Below, in pieces: positions 25,955 through 34,144 of a DNA stretch of 38,640 nt; position 1 is the stretch's first letter, and each line of letters begins with the position of its first letter. The notes beneath the pieces are model-generated. The model saw only the letters and a program-made list of their open reading frames with translations. It was not told the DNA's origin and searched no databases. Origin of the DNA: Bacteroidaceae bacterium. GTDB lineage: Bacteria > Bacteroidota > Bacteroidia > Bacteroidales > Bacteroidaceae. The position numbers and the translations under genes are program-made. The stretch spans positions 1 to 38,640 of the forward strand of contig JAKSIQ010000013.1 of assembly GCA_024398755.1 (NCBI GenBank), read 5' to 3'.

Positions 25955-27051
25955 AAATTGCAGTTGAAGCCCAGAGGATTTTCCGCAAGAACAAGCACGG
26001 CATGGATTTTGTCGTTCTTGAAATTCTGCGTGTATTGCAGCAGATTGACAAGAATAACGAATATTGGGTCTATGTTGCTCCGGGCGATGACATCTGCCTG
26101 GAAGAGACTACAAATTTCCACATAGTCACTCTAAACTCCAACTTCTATCTTTACTGGGAGCAGTACCTGTTACCGCGAGCAGTAAGAAAAATCAAGCCGG
26201 ACCTGCTTCACTGCACAAGCAATACTGCCCCTCTGTTTCCGGGAGTTCCGCTGATTCTGACTCTCCACGACATTATTTTCATGGAGAAGAAGACCGGCAG
26301 CAACAATTCCACATATCAGAGACTCGGACGCATATACCGCAGATTCTTTGTTCCCAAGGTATTGAAGAAATGCCGAAAGGTAATTACGGTTTCCAATTAC
26401 GAAAAGGCCCAGATTGTAGCGTCAGGAATGGTCAACGAAGAAAGGATGGCAGTGATATACAACGGATTCGGAAAGGAATTCAATGCTTCAGCCGCCAGCA
26501 CAGACAGAAACTACATTCTATTCTTAGGTTCACCTGACCCGAAAAAGAATACGCCGAGAACACTTGAAGCTTATGCAATTTATCACAAGGAATCAGACCG
26601 CAAACTGCCATTGAAGGTAGCCGACCTGAGCCGCGACAACATACTTCTTTACCTTCAGGAAATTGGCTGTCCTGAAATCATTGATGATATTATTTGCGCA
26701 GGATACATTTCTCACGACGAACTCCCTGCCACATACGGTGGAGCCGCCGCGTTCCTGAGCACATCGGTACGTGAAAGTTTCGGCATTCCACAATTGGAGG
26801 CCATGGCCTGCGGTACACCGGCTGTCGTTTCAAATGCATCGGCCCTGCCAGAAATTGCAGGTCAGGATGCCGTTCTGGTCGATCCTTACAGTCCCAGAAA
26901 TATGGCCGATGCCCTGTTGCGCCTGGAACGTGATGACGAATTTAGAGAGAAGTCTGTAATTTACGGATACGAGCGTGTAAAGATGTTCTCATGGGAGAAT
27001 GCCGCACGCCAGACACTTGCACTTTATGAATCTGAAGCAGGAAGTAACTAA
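25951..27051 (+). CDS. Glycosyltransferase family 4 (GT-B)
   Basis: This 366-residue protein has the two-Rossmann GT-B plan of family 4. The acceptor half includes LHCTSN and LTLHDI, and the donor half includes LGSPDPKKNT and the E-x7-E motif in RESFGIPQLEAMACGTP. These are retaining transferases using NDP-sugars on the cytoplasmic face. Its start overlaps the previous stop as ATGA and its 3' end overlaps the flippase gene by 26 bp. The sugar specificity is unknown. Confidence 0.9.
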   Translation: MKIAVEAQRIFRKNKHGMDFVVLEILRVLQQIDKNNEYWVYVAPGDDICLEETTNFHIVTLNSNFYLYWEQYLLPRAVRKIKPDLLHCTSNTAPLFPGVPLILTLHDIIFMEKKTGSNNSTYQRLGRIYRRFFVPKVLKKCRKVITVSNYEKAQIVASGMVNEERMAVIYNGFGKEFNASAASTDRNYILFLGSPDPKKNTPRTLEAYAIYHKESDRKLPLKVADLSRDNILLYLQEIGCPEIIDDIICAGYISHDELPATYGGAAAFLSTSVRESFGIPQLEAMACGTPAVVSNASALPEIAGQDAVLVDPYSPRNMADALLRLERDDEFREKSVIYGYERVKMFSWENAARQTLALYESEAGSN

Positions 27052-28483
27052 AGGGGTATTTTTTACCGCAATAGCAAAATACGCAGGCATATTCGTTACC
27101 CTGGGGGTTACGGCTGTACTGTCCAGACTGCTCACGCCCGACCAGTTCGGCGATGTCACTTTTGCCACAGTATGCATAGCATTCTTTGCGGTGTTCGGAG
27201 ACATGGGGCTTGGTCCGGCCGTCATTCAGAGAAGAGACCTCTCTGAAGATGATCTGCGGGGTGTCTTTTCACTCACCATCTGGGCCGCAGCCATATTGTC
27301 CCTGCTCTTTATCGGCCTGTCATTCACCATTGTACGATTTGACAAAGATGCAGGTCCCGATCTGCTTAACGTGCTTCTGATTTTGAGTGCGAACCTGTTC
27401 TTCAGCACTCTGAACATGATTCCCAACGCACTGATTCTGAAGCAGCAGAGATTCGGTTTTGCCGCTGTCCGTTCACTTGTAGTGCAGATAATATGCGGAG
27501 CGATTGCAATTGGAGCTGCGTTCATGGGCTTCGGCATTTATGCCCTGACCATAAATCCGGTTCTGTCAAGCATAGCTCTGTTCCTGATAAACTTTTCACA
27601 GCATCCCATCAGACCGCGTTTCAAACCCGGCAAGGCTGCTGTTGACAAAGTCATGAGCTTTTCAATCTACCAGTTCGGGTTCCAGCTGGTCAACTATTTC
27701 GGATGCAACCTTGACAAATTCCTTATCAAGTCATTGAGTTCATCTGAACTTGGTTATTATGACAAGTCATACAGGCTCATGCAGATGCCGCTGCAGAACA
27801 TTTCGTTTGTCATCACTCCGGTACTGCACCCGGTTCTGTCACAGATACAGGACGACAGGAAACATATTGCATATTCATATCTGAAGGTCATAAAGCTGCT
27901 GGCATACATAGGATTCCCCCTGGCGGCCGCTGTGTTCTTCATGTCCGATGACCTGATTCTGTTCCTGTTCGGCCATCAGTGGACAAAGTCAATTCCCTGC
28001 ATGCAGATACTGTCCGTATCAATTGCCATCCAGATGATCTCATCGTCATCGGGAGCTATTTTCCAGGCTGCCGGTGATACCAGAAGGCTGTTCGGTTGTG
28101 GAGTGTTCAGCGCTATAACCTGCATTGCGGCCGATGTGATCGGCGTGTTCGTATTCCACACAGCCGAAGCGGTTGCAACAGGTCTGTGCATTGCATACGC
28201 GCTGAATTTCATACAGTGCTATTATTCGCTGTTCCTGAAATGTCTGAAGAGCGGCTGGTCCGAATTCTGGAAAGGACTGGTTCTGCCAGTGGTATTATGT
28301 GCAATTCTATCAACATGCCTCTTTTTAGTAAAGCCGCTTGTAGTTACAGAATACCACATAGTCAATCTGATAACCCTTACCTGCATTTCCGGTATCATCT
28401 CAGTTCTATTTGTGGAACTGACTGGAGAATATCAAATTATTGACACAATCAAAACCAAATTATGCCAATTAAAGAAACATTGA
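27026..28483 (+). CDS. Wzx-type polysaccharide flippase (MOP superfamily)
   Basis: From the start at 27026 the protein has 485 residues and begins MNLKQEVTKGVFFTAIAKY, the usual amphipathic N-terminus of PST/Wzx exporters. A start at 26999 would add nine residues inside the upstream gene. About 12-14 hydrophobic segments are visible, with basic loops such as HPIRPRFKPGK. It should flip lipid-linked repeat units to the periplasm for the polymerase at 22499. It overlaps the gene on each side, which fits strict co-expression. Confidence 0.9.
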   Translation: MNLKQEVTKGVFFTAIAKYAGIFVTLGVTAVLSRLLTPDQFGDVTFATVCIAFFAVFGDMGLGPAVIQRRDLSEDDLRGVFSLTIWAAAILSLLFIGLSFTIVRFDKDAGPDLLNVLLILSANLFFSTLNMIPNALILKQQRFGFAAVRSLVVQIICGAIAIGAAFMGFGIYALTINPVLSSIALFLINFSQHPIRPRFKPGKAAVDKVMSFSIYQFGFQLVNYFGCNLDKFLIKSLSSSELGYYDKSYRLMQMPLQNISFVITPVLHPVLSQIQDDRKHIAYSYLKVIKLLAYIGFPLAAAVFFMSDDLILFLFGHQWTKSIPCMQILSVSIAIQMISSSSGAIFQAAGDTRRLFGCGVFSAITCIAADVIGVFVFHTAEAVATGLCIAYALNFIQCYYSLFLKCLKSGWSEFWKGLVLPVVLCAILSTCLFLVKPLVVTEYHIVNLITLTCISGIISVLFVELTGEYQIIDTIKTKLCQLKKH

Positions 28484-29076
28484 AGAGAAGTGACAGAATA
28501 AAGGAACTGTCCATACTTCTTCTCTCATCAAGAATACATCCGCGGCCAAGAATATGGACACGCCTGTTCGTAAACCCATTCTTTCACAAGAGAGGACGCG
28601 GAAGCAGGGTCTGTTTCAAAGCCCGTCTTGATGTATTTCCATGGCGCAGTTTCGTGCTTGGTAAAGGTGCCATTGTTGAAGACTGGGCTGTAATCAACAA
28701 TGGTGGAGGCGATGTCATAATTGGAGAAAAAACCAGAATCGGTATAGGTTCGGTTGTTGTGGGGCCTGTAACTATCGGTAACAGAACATCACTTGGGCCG
28801 CATGTACATATTGCAGGATTCAATCATACTTTTGATGACGGCAACAGGGACTGGAACGAACAGGGCCTGACACTCCGCCCTATTGAGATAGGAGACGAAT
28901 GTCTGATAGGCGCAAATTCATGCGTCTGTGGCGGTGTAAAGATTGGCAACCGCGTGCAGGTGGGTGCCGGAAGCGTAGTTACAAAAGATCTGCCTGACTG
29001 TTGTGTTGCGGTCGGCAATCCGGCTAAAGTGATAAAGCTGTTCAATGCTGAAACCGGAAAATGGGAAAGGGTATGA
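28462..29076 (+). CDS. Hexapeptide-repeat acyltransferase (left-handed beta-helix)
   Basis: The 204-residue protein has imperfect hexapeptide repeats from about residue 65 to 190 with the catalytic-type His in HIAGFNHTF, as in the WbbJ/maltose O-acetyltransferase group. It probably puts an acetyl or similar acyl group on a sugar of the repeat unit using acyl-CoA. The first 60 residues form a basic helical lead. It overlaps the flippase gene by 22 bp and the next glycosyltransferase gene by 4 bp. Confidence 0.9.
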   Translation: MPIKETLKRSDRIKELSILLLSSRIHPRPRIWTRLFVNPFFHKRGRGSRVCFKARLDVFPWRSFVLGKGAIVEDWAVINNGGGDVIIGEKTRIGIGSVVVGPVTIGNRTSLGPHVHIAGFNHTFDDGNRDWNEQGLTLRPIEIGDECLIGANSCVCGGVKIGNRVQVGAGSVVTKDLPDCCVAVGNPAKVIKLFNAETGKWERV

Positions 29077-30176
29077 AGATACTGTTCCAGGTATATCACG
29101 TTCTGGTATCGCACAGCGGAATAAGCAAGAAGATACTGTCACAGGTTGAAGGACTACGCGAAAACGGTGCTGACGTTTCTCTCTGCACGCTTACCATCAA
29201 TGAAGACGGCAGCAAATCCAGAACTGTTGACGGAAAATCCATCAGGGATTTCGGTTTCGGCCTCAAAGCCAAGCTGAGAAAAAGGTTTTCATATTCCGAC
29301 ATTGTTGAATATGTGAAAAACAACGGTTTTGATGCGGTTTACATCAGATATGACATCAATGCTGACCCATTCACCGTAAGGTTTGTAAAATCGCTCAAGA
29401 AAGCCGGAGTCAAAGTTGTTGTTGAAATACCGACATTTCCTTATGACGGAGAATTCAAGGGAATGGGCATTGGGCCGAAATTCCAGTTGTTCACGGACAA
29501 ATGTTTCAGAAGACGTTTCTTCAAATACTGCGACAGGGTTATTGTTTATTCGACCGATGAATACGTGTTCGGTTGCAAAGCCATCAATATCAGCAATGGA
29601 GTAAACTTCGGCAACATTCCGCTTTCCGAGGAACAGACTTATGACGGAACGTTAAGAATGCTGTCAGTTGCCAATGTGCATCTGTGGCATGGTCTGGACC
29701 GTCTTATTGAAGGCATGGGGCGCAATCCCGAAATAAAATCGGAACTGCATATAGTAGGTGACGGTGTTGAAAGCGTTTTCAATGAGTACAGAATGCTCAT
29801 CGGGCGATACGGTCTTGAAGACAGGGTAAGAATTCTCGGACCTATGTTCGGAAGTGAACTGGACAAAGAATTCGAATGGTGCAACATTGCGGCAGGTAGC
29901 CTGGGACGTCATCGCAGTGGCATTACCGATATCAAGACATTGAAGAACCGCGAATATGCAGCCCGTGGACGTGCATTCTTCTACAGTGAGAATGACAGCG
30001 ATTTTGAAGGTCGTCCATACGTTTTCAAGGTATCGGCCAATGAAACACCTGTTGACCTGAAGGCTCTGGCCGAGTTCCGACAGTCGCTGAACGTCAGTCC
30101 TTTACAGATAAGGGAATCAATCAGTGGTCTTAGCTGGACCAGTCAGATGGGCAAGGTTGCAGATTTCTGCCGTTAG
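29073..30176 (+). CDS. GT4-like glycosyltransferase, last gene of the long operon
   Basis: With an ATGA overlap start at 29073 the protein has 367 residues. The GT-B layout is visible, with MKILFQVYHVL at the N-terminus and a donor half with SVANVHLWHGLDRLIEG and LHIVGDGVE. The usual E-x7-E motif is not obvious: the region reads AAGSLGRHRSGITDIKTLKNREYAARG, with Lys/Arg-Glu further on. This is typical of divergent capsular family 4 enzymes. Its TAG stop overlaps the stop of the facing GT2 gene by 4 bp, leaving no room for a separate terminator. Confidence 0.8.
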   Translation: MKILFQVYHVLVSHSGISKKILSQVEGLRENGADVSLCTLTINEDGSKSRTVDGKSIRDFGFGLKAKLRKRFSYSDIVEYVKNNGFDAVYIRYDINADPFTVRFVKSLKKAGVKVVVEIPTFPYDGEFKGMGIGPKFQLFTDKCFRRRFFKYCDRVIVYSTDEYVFGCKAINISNGVNFGNIPLSEEQTYDGTLRMLSVANVHLWHGLDRLIEGMGRNPEIKSELHIVGDGVESVFNEYRMLIGRYGLEDRVRILGPMFGSELDKEFEWCNIAAGSLGRHRSGITDIKTLKNREYAARGRAFFYSENDSDFEGRPYVFKVSANETPVDLKALAEFRQSLNVSPLQIRESISGLSWTSQMGKVADFCR

Positions 30177-31093
30177 TCCTTTTTTACAAATCCTTTCAGC
30201 ATAAGTATGCAGAAAGGCTTTAGTCTGAAGCTGTACGGATGTCTGAAAACAGCTTTGACAATTCTGACTTTTTCATTGGCTGGCAGAGCATAACCGTTAT
30301 GCATCATTGACAACAGAATTGTGCTGACCAGACGGCGGCATGTCTTTTTTGCACGCGGAGCTATAGTCCTGACATGTTCAAAACAGCCGTCAATAACAGT
30401 CATATAGCCGTCAATATTACGTTTGCCGAATTTCCGGGTCATGATGGAGTCGCCTCTGAGACGTCTATGATAGAACTCCGCATTTATGCTTTCTATTCTG
30501 TTGGCATTGAAATATACCTGAGCAGAGAAGAGCTCATCCTCATGTATGATACCGGAATGGAAACGGGTTTTGAATTTATTCAGGAATGAAGTCCTGAACA
30601 ACGACATACAGACAGTGCATCTGTATTTGCCGTCCTTCAGCATTTCATACATAATCTCATAGCCCTTGCGGACGCCTTTGTATGAAGCGGCCCTGTGATA
30701 ATCCTGCCATTTTGATCCCGTCAGTTCATCTCCGAAAGACACGCCGTCAAAAAAGCAGAAATCAAGGTTGTCACGTTCACAAAGTTCATAGCAGCGTTCA
30801 AGAGTGTCAGGCTCTATCCAGTCATCGCTGTCCATGAAAAAAATGTACTTTCCGGAAGCTATTTTCATAGCATCGTTGCGTGCAGCTGCCTGACCGGCAT
30901 TTTTCTTGGTTATAACGGTGACTCTCTCCTTGTATTCTTCAAGAATACGCGGAGTGTCATCGGTGGAACCGTCATCAACCACAATGGTCTCAATATTTTC
31001 CAACGTCTGCGAAAGTATGCTGTCAAGTGCTTCCCTCAGGTATTCACCGGTATTGTAGGCTGGAACAATTACAGAAACTAGTTTCTCTTGCAT
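30173..31093 (-). CDS. Glycosyltransferase family 2
   Basis: This 306-residue GT-A enzyme has a textbook start, VSVIVPAYN, with DGSTD (41-45) and the metal-binding DSDD (88-91). There is no strong membrane helix, although the C-terminal 60 residues are basic and hydrophobic. It is the last gene of the three-gene - strand cassette and its start overlaps the preceding stop as TAATG. It converges on the long operon with a 4-bp overlap of stop codons. The branch resembles WaaV/EpsJ-type enzymes, but specificity is unknown. Confidence 0.9.
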   Translation of the reverse strand: MQEKLVSVIVPAYNTGEYLREALDSILSQTLENIETIVVDDGSTDDTPRILEEYKERVTVITKKNAGQAAARNDAMKIASGKYIFFMDSDDWIEPDTLERCYELCERDNLDFCFFDGVSFGDELTGSKWQDYHRAASYKGVRKGYEIMYEMLKDGKYRCTVCMSLFRTSFLNKFKTRFHSGIIHEDELFSAQVYFNANRIESINAEFYHRRLRGDSIMTRKFGKRNIDGYMTVIDGCFEHVRTIAPRAKKTCRRLVSTILLSMMHNGYALPANEKVRIVKAVFRHPYSFRLKPFCILMLKGFVKKD

Positions 31094-31950
31094 TATTTTC
31101 TATTGAATGTGGAAATGACCATTCTGTGATCGCTTATCTTGTCATCTATTATTTGAGCGCCCACACAATCAAAATGGTCATTATAAAGTATGTAGTCTAT
31201 TCTGAGTCTGTCTTTCAACAACCTGTAGGTTGAACCGCGTCCGCATCCGGCCTCCAGGAAGCTGTCATTCATGTCATCGTCCATCAGAATTCTGTAGACC
31301 CTGGAACCGGCCACGGAATTGAAATCGCCTGCAATGATAAGCGGTTCACCATCGTCAAACAATGACCTTCTGATTGACTTGGCCTGATTTATACGGATTA
31401 CCCTGTTGTCACGCATCATTTGTCTAAGTCTTGCAACATCGTCAGTCCCGTCAACACCGCGCCCATTGTTCATGACGCTCATTCCGGTAGTTCTGAGATG
31501 AACCGCTATAACTCTGGTTTGTGTACCTGGAGTACCAAGCAGAATGGATGAATACGCGCCGGAACATCCCAGATATGACTTTCTTTCATGTTCCAATATC
31601 GGCATTTTTGAAAGGACCGCACATTCGTCCTTTATGGAGATATATGGAAAATACGAGCGGAACTTCTTTGCAAATTCACGGTCAGTGCCTTCAGGGTACA
31701 TTGGGAATTCCTCTATGAGCAGAACGTCAAGAGCGTTGTCCTGGGCCGCCTTCAGCAGCACCGCTTCAGTAATGTCACGTTTGCCTCCATATGAAAGCCC
31801 GCAGACATTGATGGAACCCAGTTTGAAGTCACCCTGTACCTGAGGTATCGCATCTGTATAATTCCGACTGTTTATCCAATTGAAATACCAAAAACAGCCA
31901 CCGGCTGCACAAACCACTATAATCAATAGTATAAGAAAGAACTTTTTCAT
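31093..31950 (-). CDS. Membrane-anchored endonuclease/exonuclease/phosphatase-family hydrolase
   Basis: The start at 31950 gives an ATGA overlap with the preceding gene and 285 residues. A membrane helix (about 4-24) precedes an EEP-fold domain whose metal-site motifs are visible: INVCGL (47-52), Glu80/Glu81, His151, GDFNS (208-212), RIDYIL (250-255) and SDHR (273-276). The family cleaves phosphodiester or phosphomonoester bonds in nucleic acids, inositol phosphates or lipids. A periplasm-facing member between two GT2 genes suggests a carrier-lipid or polymer phosphodiester as substrate, but this is inference. An upstream start at 31971 is possible and would overlap the previous gene more. 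Confidence 0.88.
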   Translation of the reverse strand: MKKFFLILLIIVVCAAGGCFWYFNWINSRNYTDAIPQVQGDFKLGSINVCGLSYGGKRDITEAVLLKAAQDNALDVLLIEEFPMYPEGTDREFAKKFRSYFPYISIKDECAVLSKMPILEHERKSYLGCSGAYSSILLGTPGTQTRVIAVHLRTTGMSVMNNGRGVDGTDDVARLRQMMRDNRVIRINQAKSIRRSLFDDGEPLIIAGDFNSVAGSRVYRILMDDDMNDSFLEAGCGRGSTYRLLKDRLRIDYILYNDHFDCVGAQIIDDKISDHRMVISTFNRK

Positions 31951-33110
31951 GCTCTGCGTGATTTTTCCCATGCGGCGTTACCGTTAAAATTCAGATAATA
32001 TTTGAGTCCGGGGAACATTGTGAAATTTGCAAACAAAAAGTAATATGGGACTCGCAGCAAACCGCTTCTGCCTTTTTTATCCATTATCATTCCTGCAAGC
32101 GCAGCAAGATAGAAACACAACTGCAGAATCAGGAAGACCGTGTAGAATGTTCCTGCACCCATCAGAACGAGTACGATATTCAGCAGGAACATAAGAATGA
32201 TATTTGACGGAGTCAGAATCCAGCGTATCACCCTGTGTGAAACGAACTGGAATGCAATGACACCATAGCGGAACGGATTCATCAGGTCACGGAACATGCT
32301 TGAAATCTGGTATCCGTTTGCAGCAAGTCTGACCTTGCGCTTTCTTTCCTCCTTTATGTCGGCCGATGGCTTTTCCATGGCATAAGCCTGTTTGCAGTAT
32401 CCTATTATGTAACCACGGCGCAGCATGTTCAGCGATATGTTCAGATCATCTCCCAGAACACCTGCCGGAATAGGCATCCAGAGTTCACGACGTATTGCAA
32501 TCAGTTCACCGGCTGCACCCATCGATGAATACAGCCTGTCATCAAGGTCTTTAAGGAATGATTCGTATTTCCAGTAGACGCCTTCGGTTGCGGCAGCTGA
32601 ATTGCCGTCGGTCATCACCTTCTTTTCGCCGGCTACGCAACCCACCTTGGGATTGTCGAACTTTCTTACCAGACGGTATATGGATTCAGGATTAAGGTAG
32701 GTGTTAGCATCGGTCATAACCACGAACGGAGTATCGACAAATTCCATAGCTCTGTTCAACGCCGCAGTCTTGCCACATCTTTCCGGTTTGTGAAGAACTG
32801 TATTTTCCGGATAGGCCGACAGCATTTCCGGAGTCTTGTCGTTCGATCCGTCGGTAACCCACACTATTCTGAGCTTGTCTTTCGGATAGTCCAGCGCAAG
32901 GCAGTTTTTCATCTTCTCTTCCACATAATCCTGCTCATTATATGCCGCAATAAGAAGAGTCACCATAGGAAATTCCTCTGCCATTGGAAATGTCTGAGGC
33001 TTACGCAAAGCCTCCTTTATTCTGACAATTATCCATACCAGTATGCCGTATCCGAAAAATGTATAAAACACAATGAATACGGAAATCCAGAAAAAAACCT
33101 TTACCAACAT
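31947..33110 (-). CDS. Membrane glycosyltransferase family 2, processive-type
   Basis: This 387-residue protein has an N-terminal helix (about 5-30) and a GT-A domain with DGSND (87-91), TDAN (133-136), GDDL (220-223) and a basic KVRLAANG segment (259-266) in place of QxxRW. Three or four helices follow toward the C-terminus. This is the plan of IcaA/HasA-like and related membrane transferases. It is the first gene of the - strand cassette and is transcribed from a near-perfect promoter at 33134-33164. Whether it polymerises or adds single sugars is open. Confidence 0.88.
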   Translation of the reverse strand: MLVKVFFWISVFIVFYTFFGYGILVWIIVRIKEALRKPQTFPMAEEFPMVTLLIAAYNEQDYVEEKMKNCLALDYPKDKLRIVWVTDGSNDKTPEMLSAYPENTVLHKPERCGKTAALNRAMEFVDTPFVVMTDANTYLNPESIYRLVRKFDNPKVGCVAGEKKVMTDGNSAAATEGVYWKYESFLKDLDDRLYSSMGAAGELIAIRRELWMPIPAGVLGDDLNISLNMLRRGYIIGYCKQAYAMEKPSADIKEERKRKVRLAANGYQISSMFRDLMNPFRYGVIAFQFVSHRVIRWILTPSNIILMFLLNIVLVLMGAGTFYTVFLILQLCFYLAALAGMIMDKKGRSGLLRVPYYFLFANFTMFPGLKYYLNFNGNAAWEKSRRA

Positions 33111-33133
33111 CTATATTATAACTTTTTAGTGTT

Positions 33134-33164
33134 CAAAGGTATGAACAGTTTTGAAATTATCAAA
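33134..33164 (-). promoter_or_regulatory. Promoter of the three-gene - strand cassette
   Basis: On the - strand TTTG (33164-33161), 19 bases of spacing and TACCTTTG (33141-33134) match the Bacteroidetes consensus exactly. The start codon of the GT2 gene lies 23 bases downstream. Confidence 0.85.
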
Positions 33165-33166
33165 AC
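33148..33166. promoter_or_regulatory. Palindrome spanning both -33 boxes
   Basis: GTTTTGA (33148-33154) and TCAAAAC (33160-33166) form a perfect inverted repeat with a 5-base centre. Each arm contains the -33 TTTG of one of the two divergent promoters. It could be an operator for a dimeric regulator, or simply a consequence of the two boxes facing each other. Confidence 0.6.
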
Positions 33167-33181
33167 TATACACTAACTTTG
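33150..33181 (+). promoter_or_regulatory. Promoter of the sugar transferase gene
   Basis: TTTG (33150-33153), 20 bases and TAACTTTG (33174-33181) match the Bacteroidetes consensus exactly. Because the -7 box ends at 33181, a TTG start at 33179 lies before transcription begins. The ATG at 33209 is therefore the real start. Confidence 0.88.
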
Positions 33182-33208
33182 CCCTTAACACTTGACAGAA
33201 GCGAAGTA

Positions 33209-34120
33209 ATGACAAGAAACGGAGAATCCATCATCATTGTTGGACCAGAAGAAATTACTGCTATAATCAGGAAAGACCTTGAGAAGCATTACAAGGTCAA
33301 AGTATTGGAGGTAATAACCGAAAACTACAGCACGGCAGCCGACACTATAATGAGGCATTGGCCCGATGCGGTTTTCTGCGCGCTTCCATCAGATCACCCT
33401 GATGCAGTTAACATGTATCATGCATGCGAGCTCACTTTCTGCACGTTCTACTTTATCATAAAGCCTAATCCGCACAGTGAACGTCTGATTACATGCCGCT
33501 GGTGTAAGGAACCGCTCAAGAAGACCTGGGCCAAGTTCGTAAAGCGGACTTTCGACATTCTGGTTTCCGGACTGTTCCTGATTACAATCTATCCTTTCGT
33601 ATATATCATTTGCGCAATATGCATCAAAGCATCAGGACCGGGGCCGGTATATTTCAAACAGCTCAGGCCAGGTTTCCATGGTGAGAACTTTGAATGCTAT
33701 AAGTTCCGTTCCATGAACGTGAATGCCCAGAGTGACAGCCAGCAGGCCACAAAAGGCGATGCCCGCGTCACCAAGTTCGGCAGCTTCATGAGAAAGACAT
33801 CCATCGATGAACTTCCACAGTTCATCAATGTACTGAAAGGCGACATGTCTATTGTCGGTCCAAGACCGCAGCTGTTGAACTGGTCAGACTATTTTGCCCC
33901 GAAGATTCCGAATTTCTTCATGAGGCATCTGGTCAAACCGGGCATAACAGGCTGGGCACAGGTAAACGGTTGCAGAGGGGAATGCTATGGTGTGGAAGAT
34001 GTCAACGACCGTATCAACAACGACATTTGGTACATTGAAAACTGGACTCCATGGCTTGACATAAAGATATTGTTCATGACAGTCAAGCAGATTGCCGGCG
34101 GAGACGAACAGGCTTACTAA
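33209..34120 (+). CDS. Initiating sugar-phosphate transferase (polyprenol-phosphate phosphoglycosyltransferase)
   Basis: This enzyme moves a sugar-1-phosphate from an NDP-sugar to undecaprenyl phosphate and so starts repeat-unit synthesis. From the start at 33209 it has 303 residues. KRTFDI (112-117) leads into one membrane segment (118-138), followed by the catalytic region with PGPVYFKQ (144-151), KFRSM (165-169), DELPQF (200-205) and SIVGPRP (214-220). The WbaP/WcaJ large forms have four extra helices. This protein instead has a soluble N-terminal domain of about 105 residues that reads like a Rossmann or CheY-like fold. It has its own strong promoter, divergent from the - strand cassette. 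Confidence 0.93.
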   Translation: MTRNGESIIIVGPEEITAIIRKDLEKHYKVKVLEVITENYSTAADTIMRHWPDAVFCALPSDHPDAVNMYHACELTFCTFYFIIKPNPHSERLITCRWCKEPLKKTWAKFVKRTFDILVSGLFLITIYPFVYIICAICIKASGPGPVYFKQLRPGFHGENFECYKFRSMNVNAQSDSQQATKGDARVTKFGSFMRKTSIDELPQFINVLKGDMSIVGPRPQLLNWSDYFAPKIPNFFMRHLVKPGITGWAQVNGCRGECYGVEDVNDRINNDIWYIENWTPWLDIKILFMTVKQIAGGDEQAY

Positions 34121-34144
34121 CCAACACCTAACCACATTAATGCA

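Noticed and set aside
33179-33208. An upstream TTG start for the sugar transferase
   Set aside because: It overlaps the -7 promoter box, so it would lie before the transcription start. The ATG at 33209 fits.
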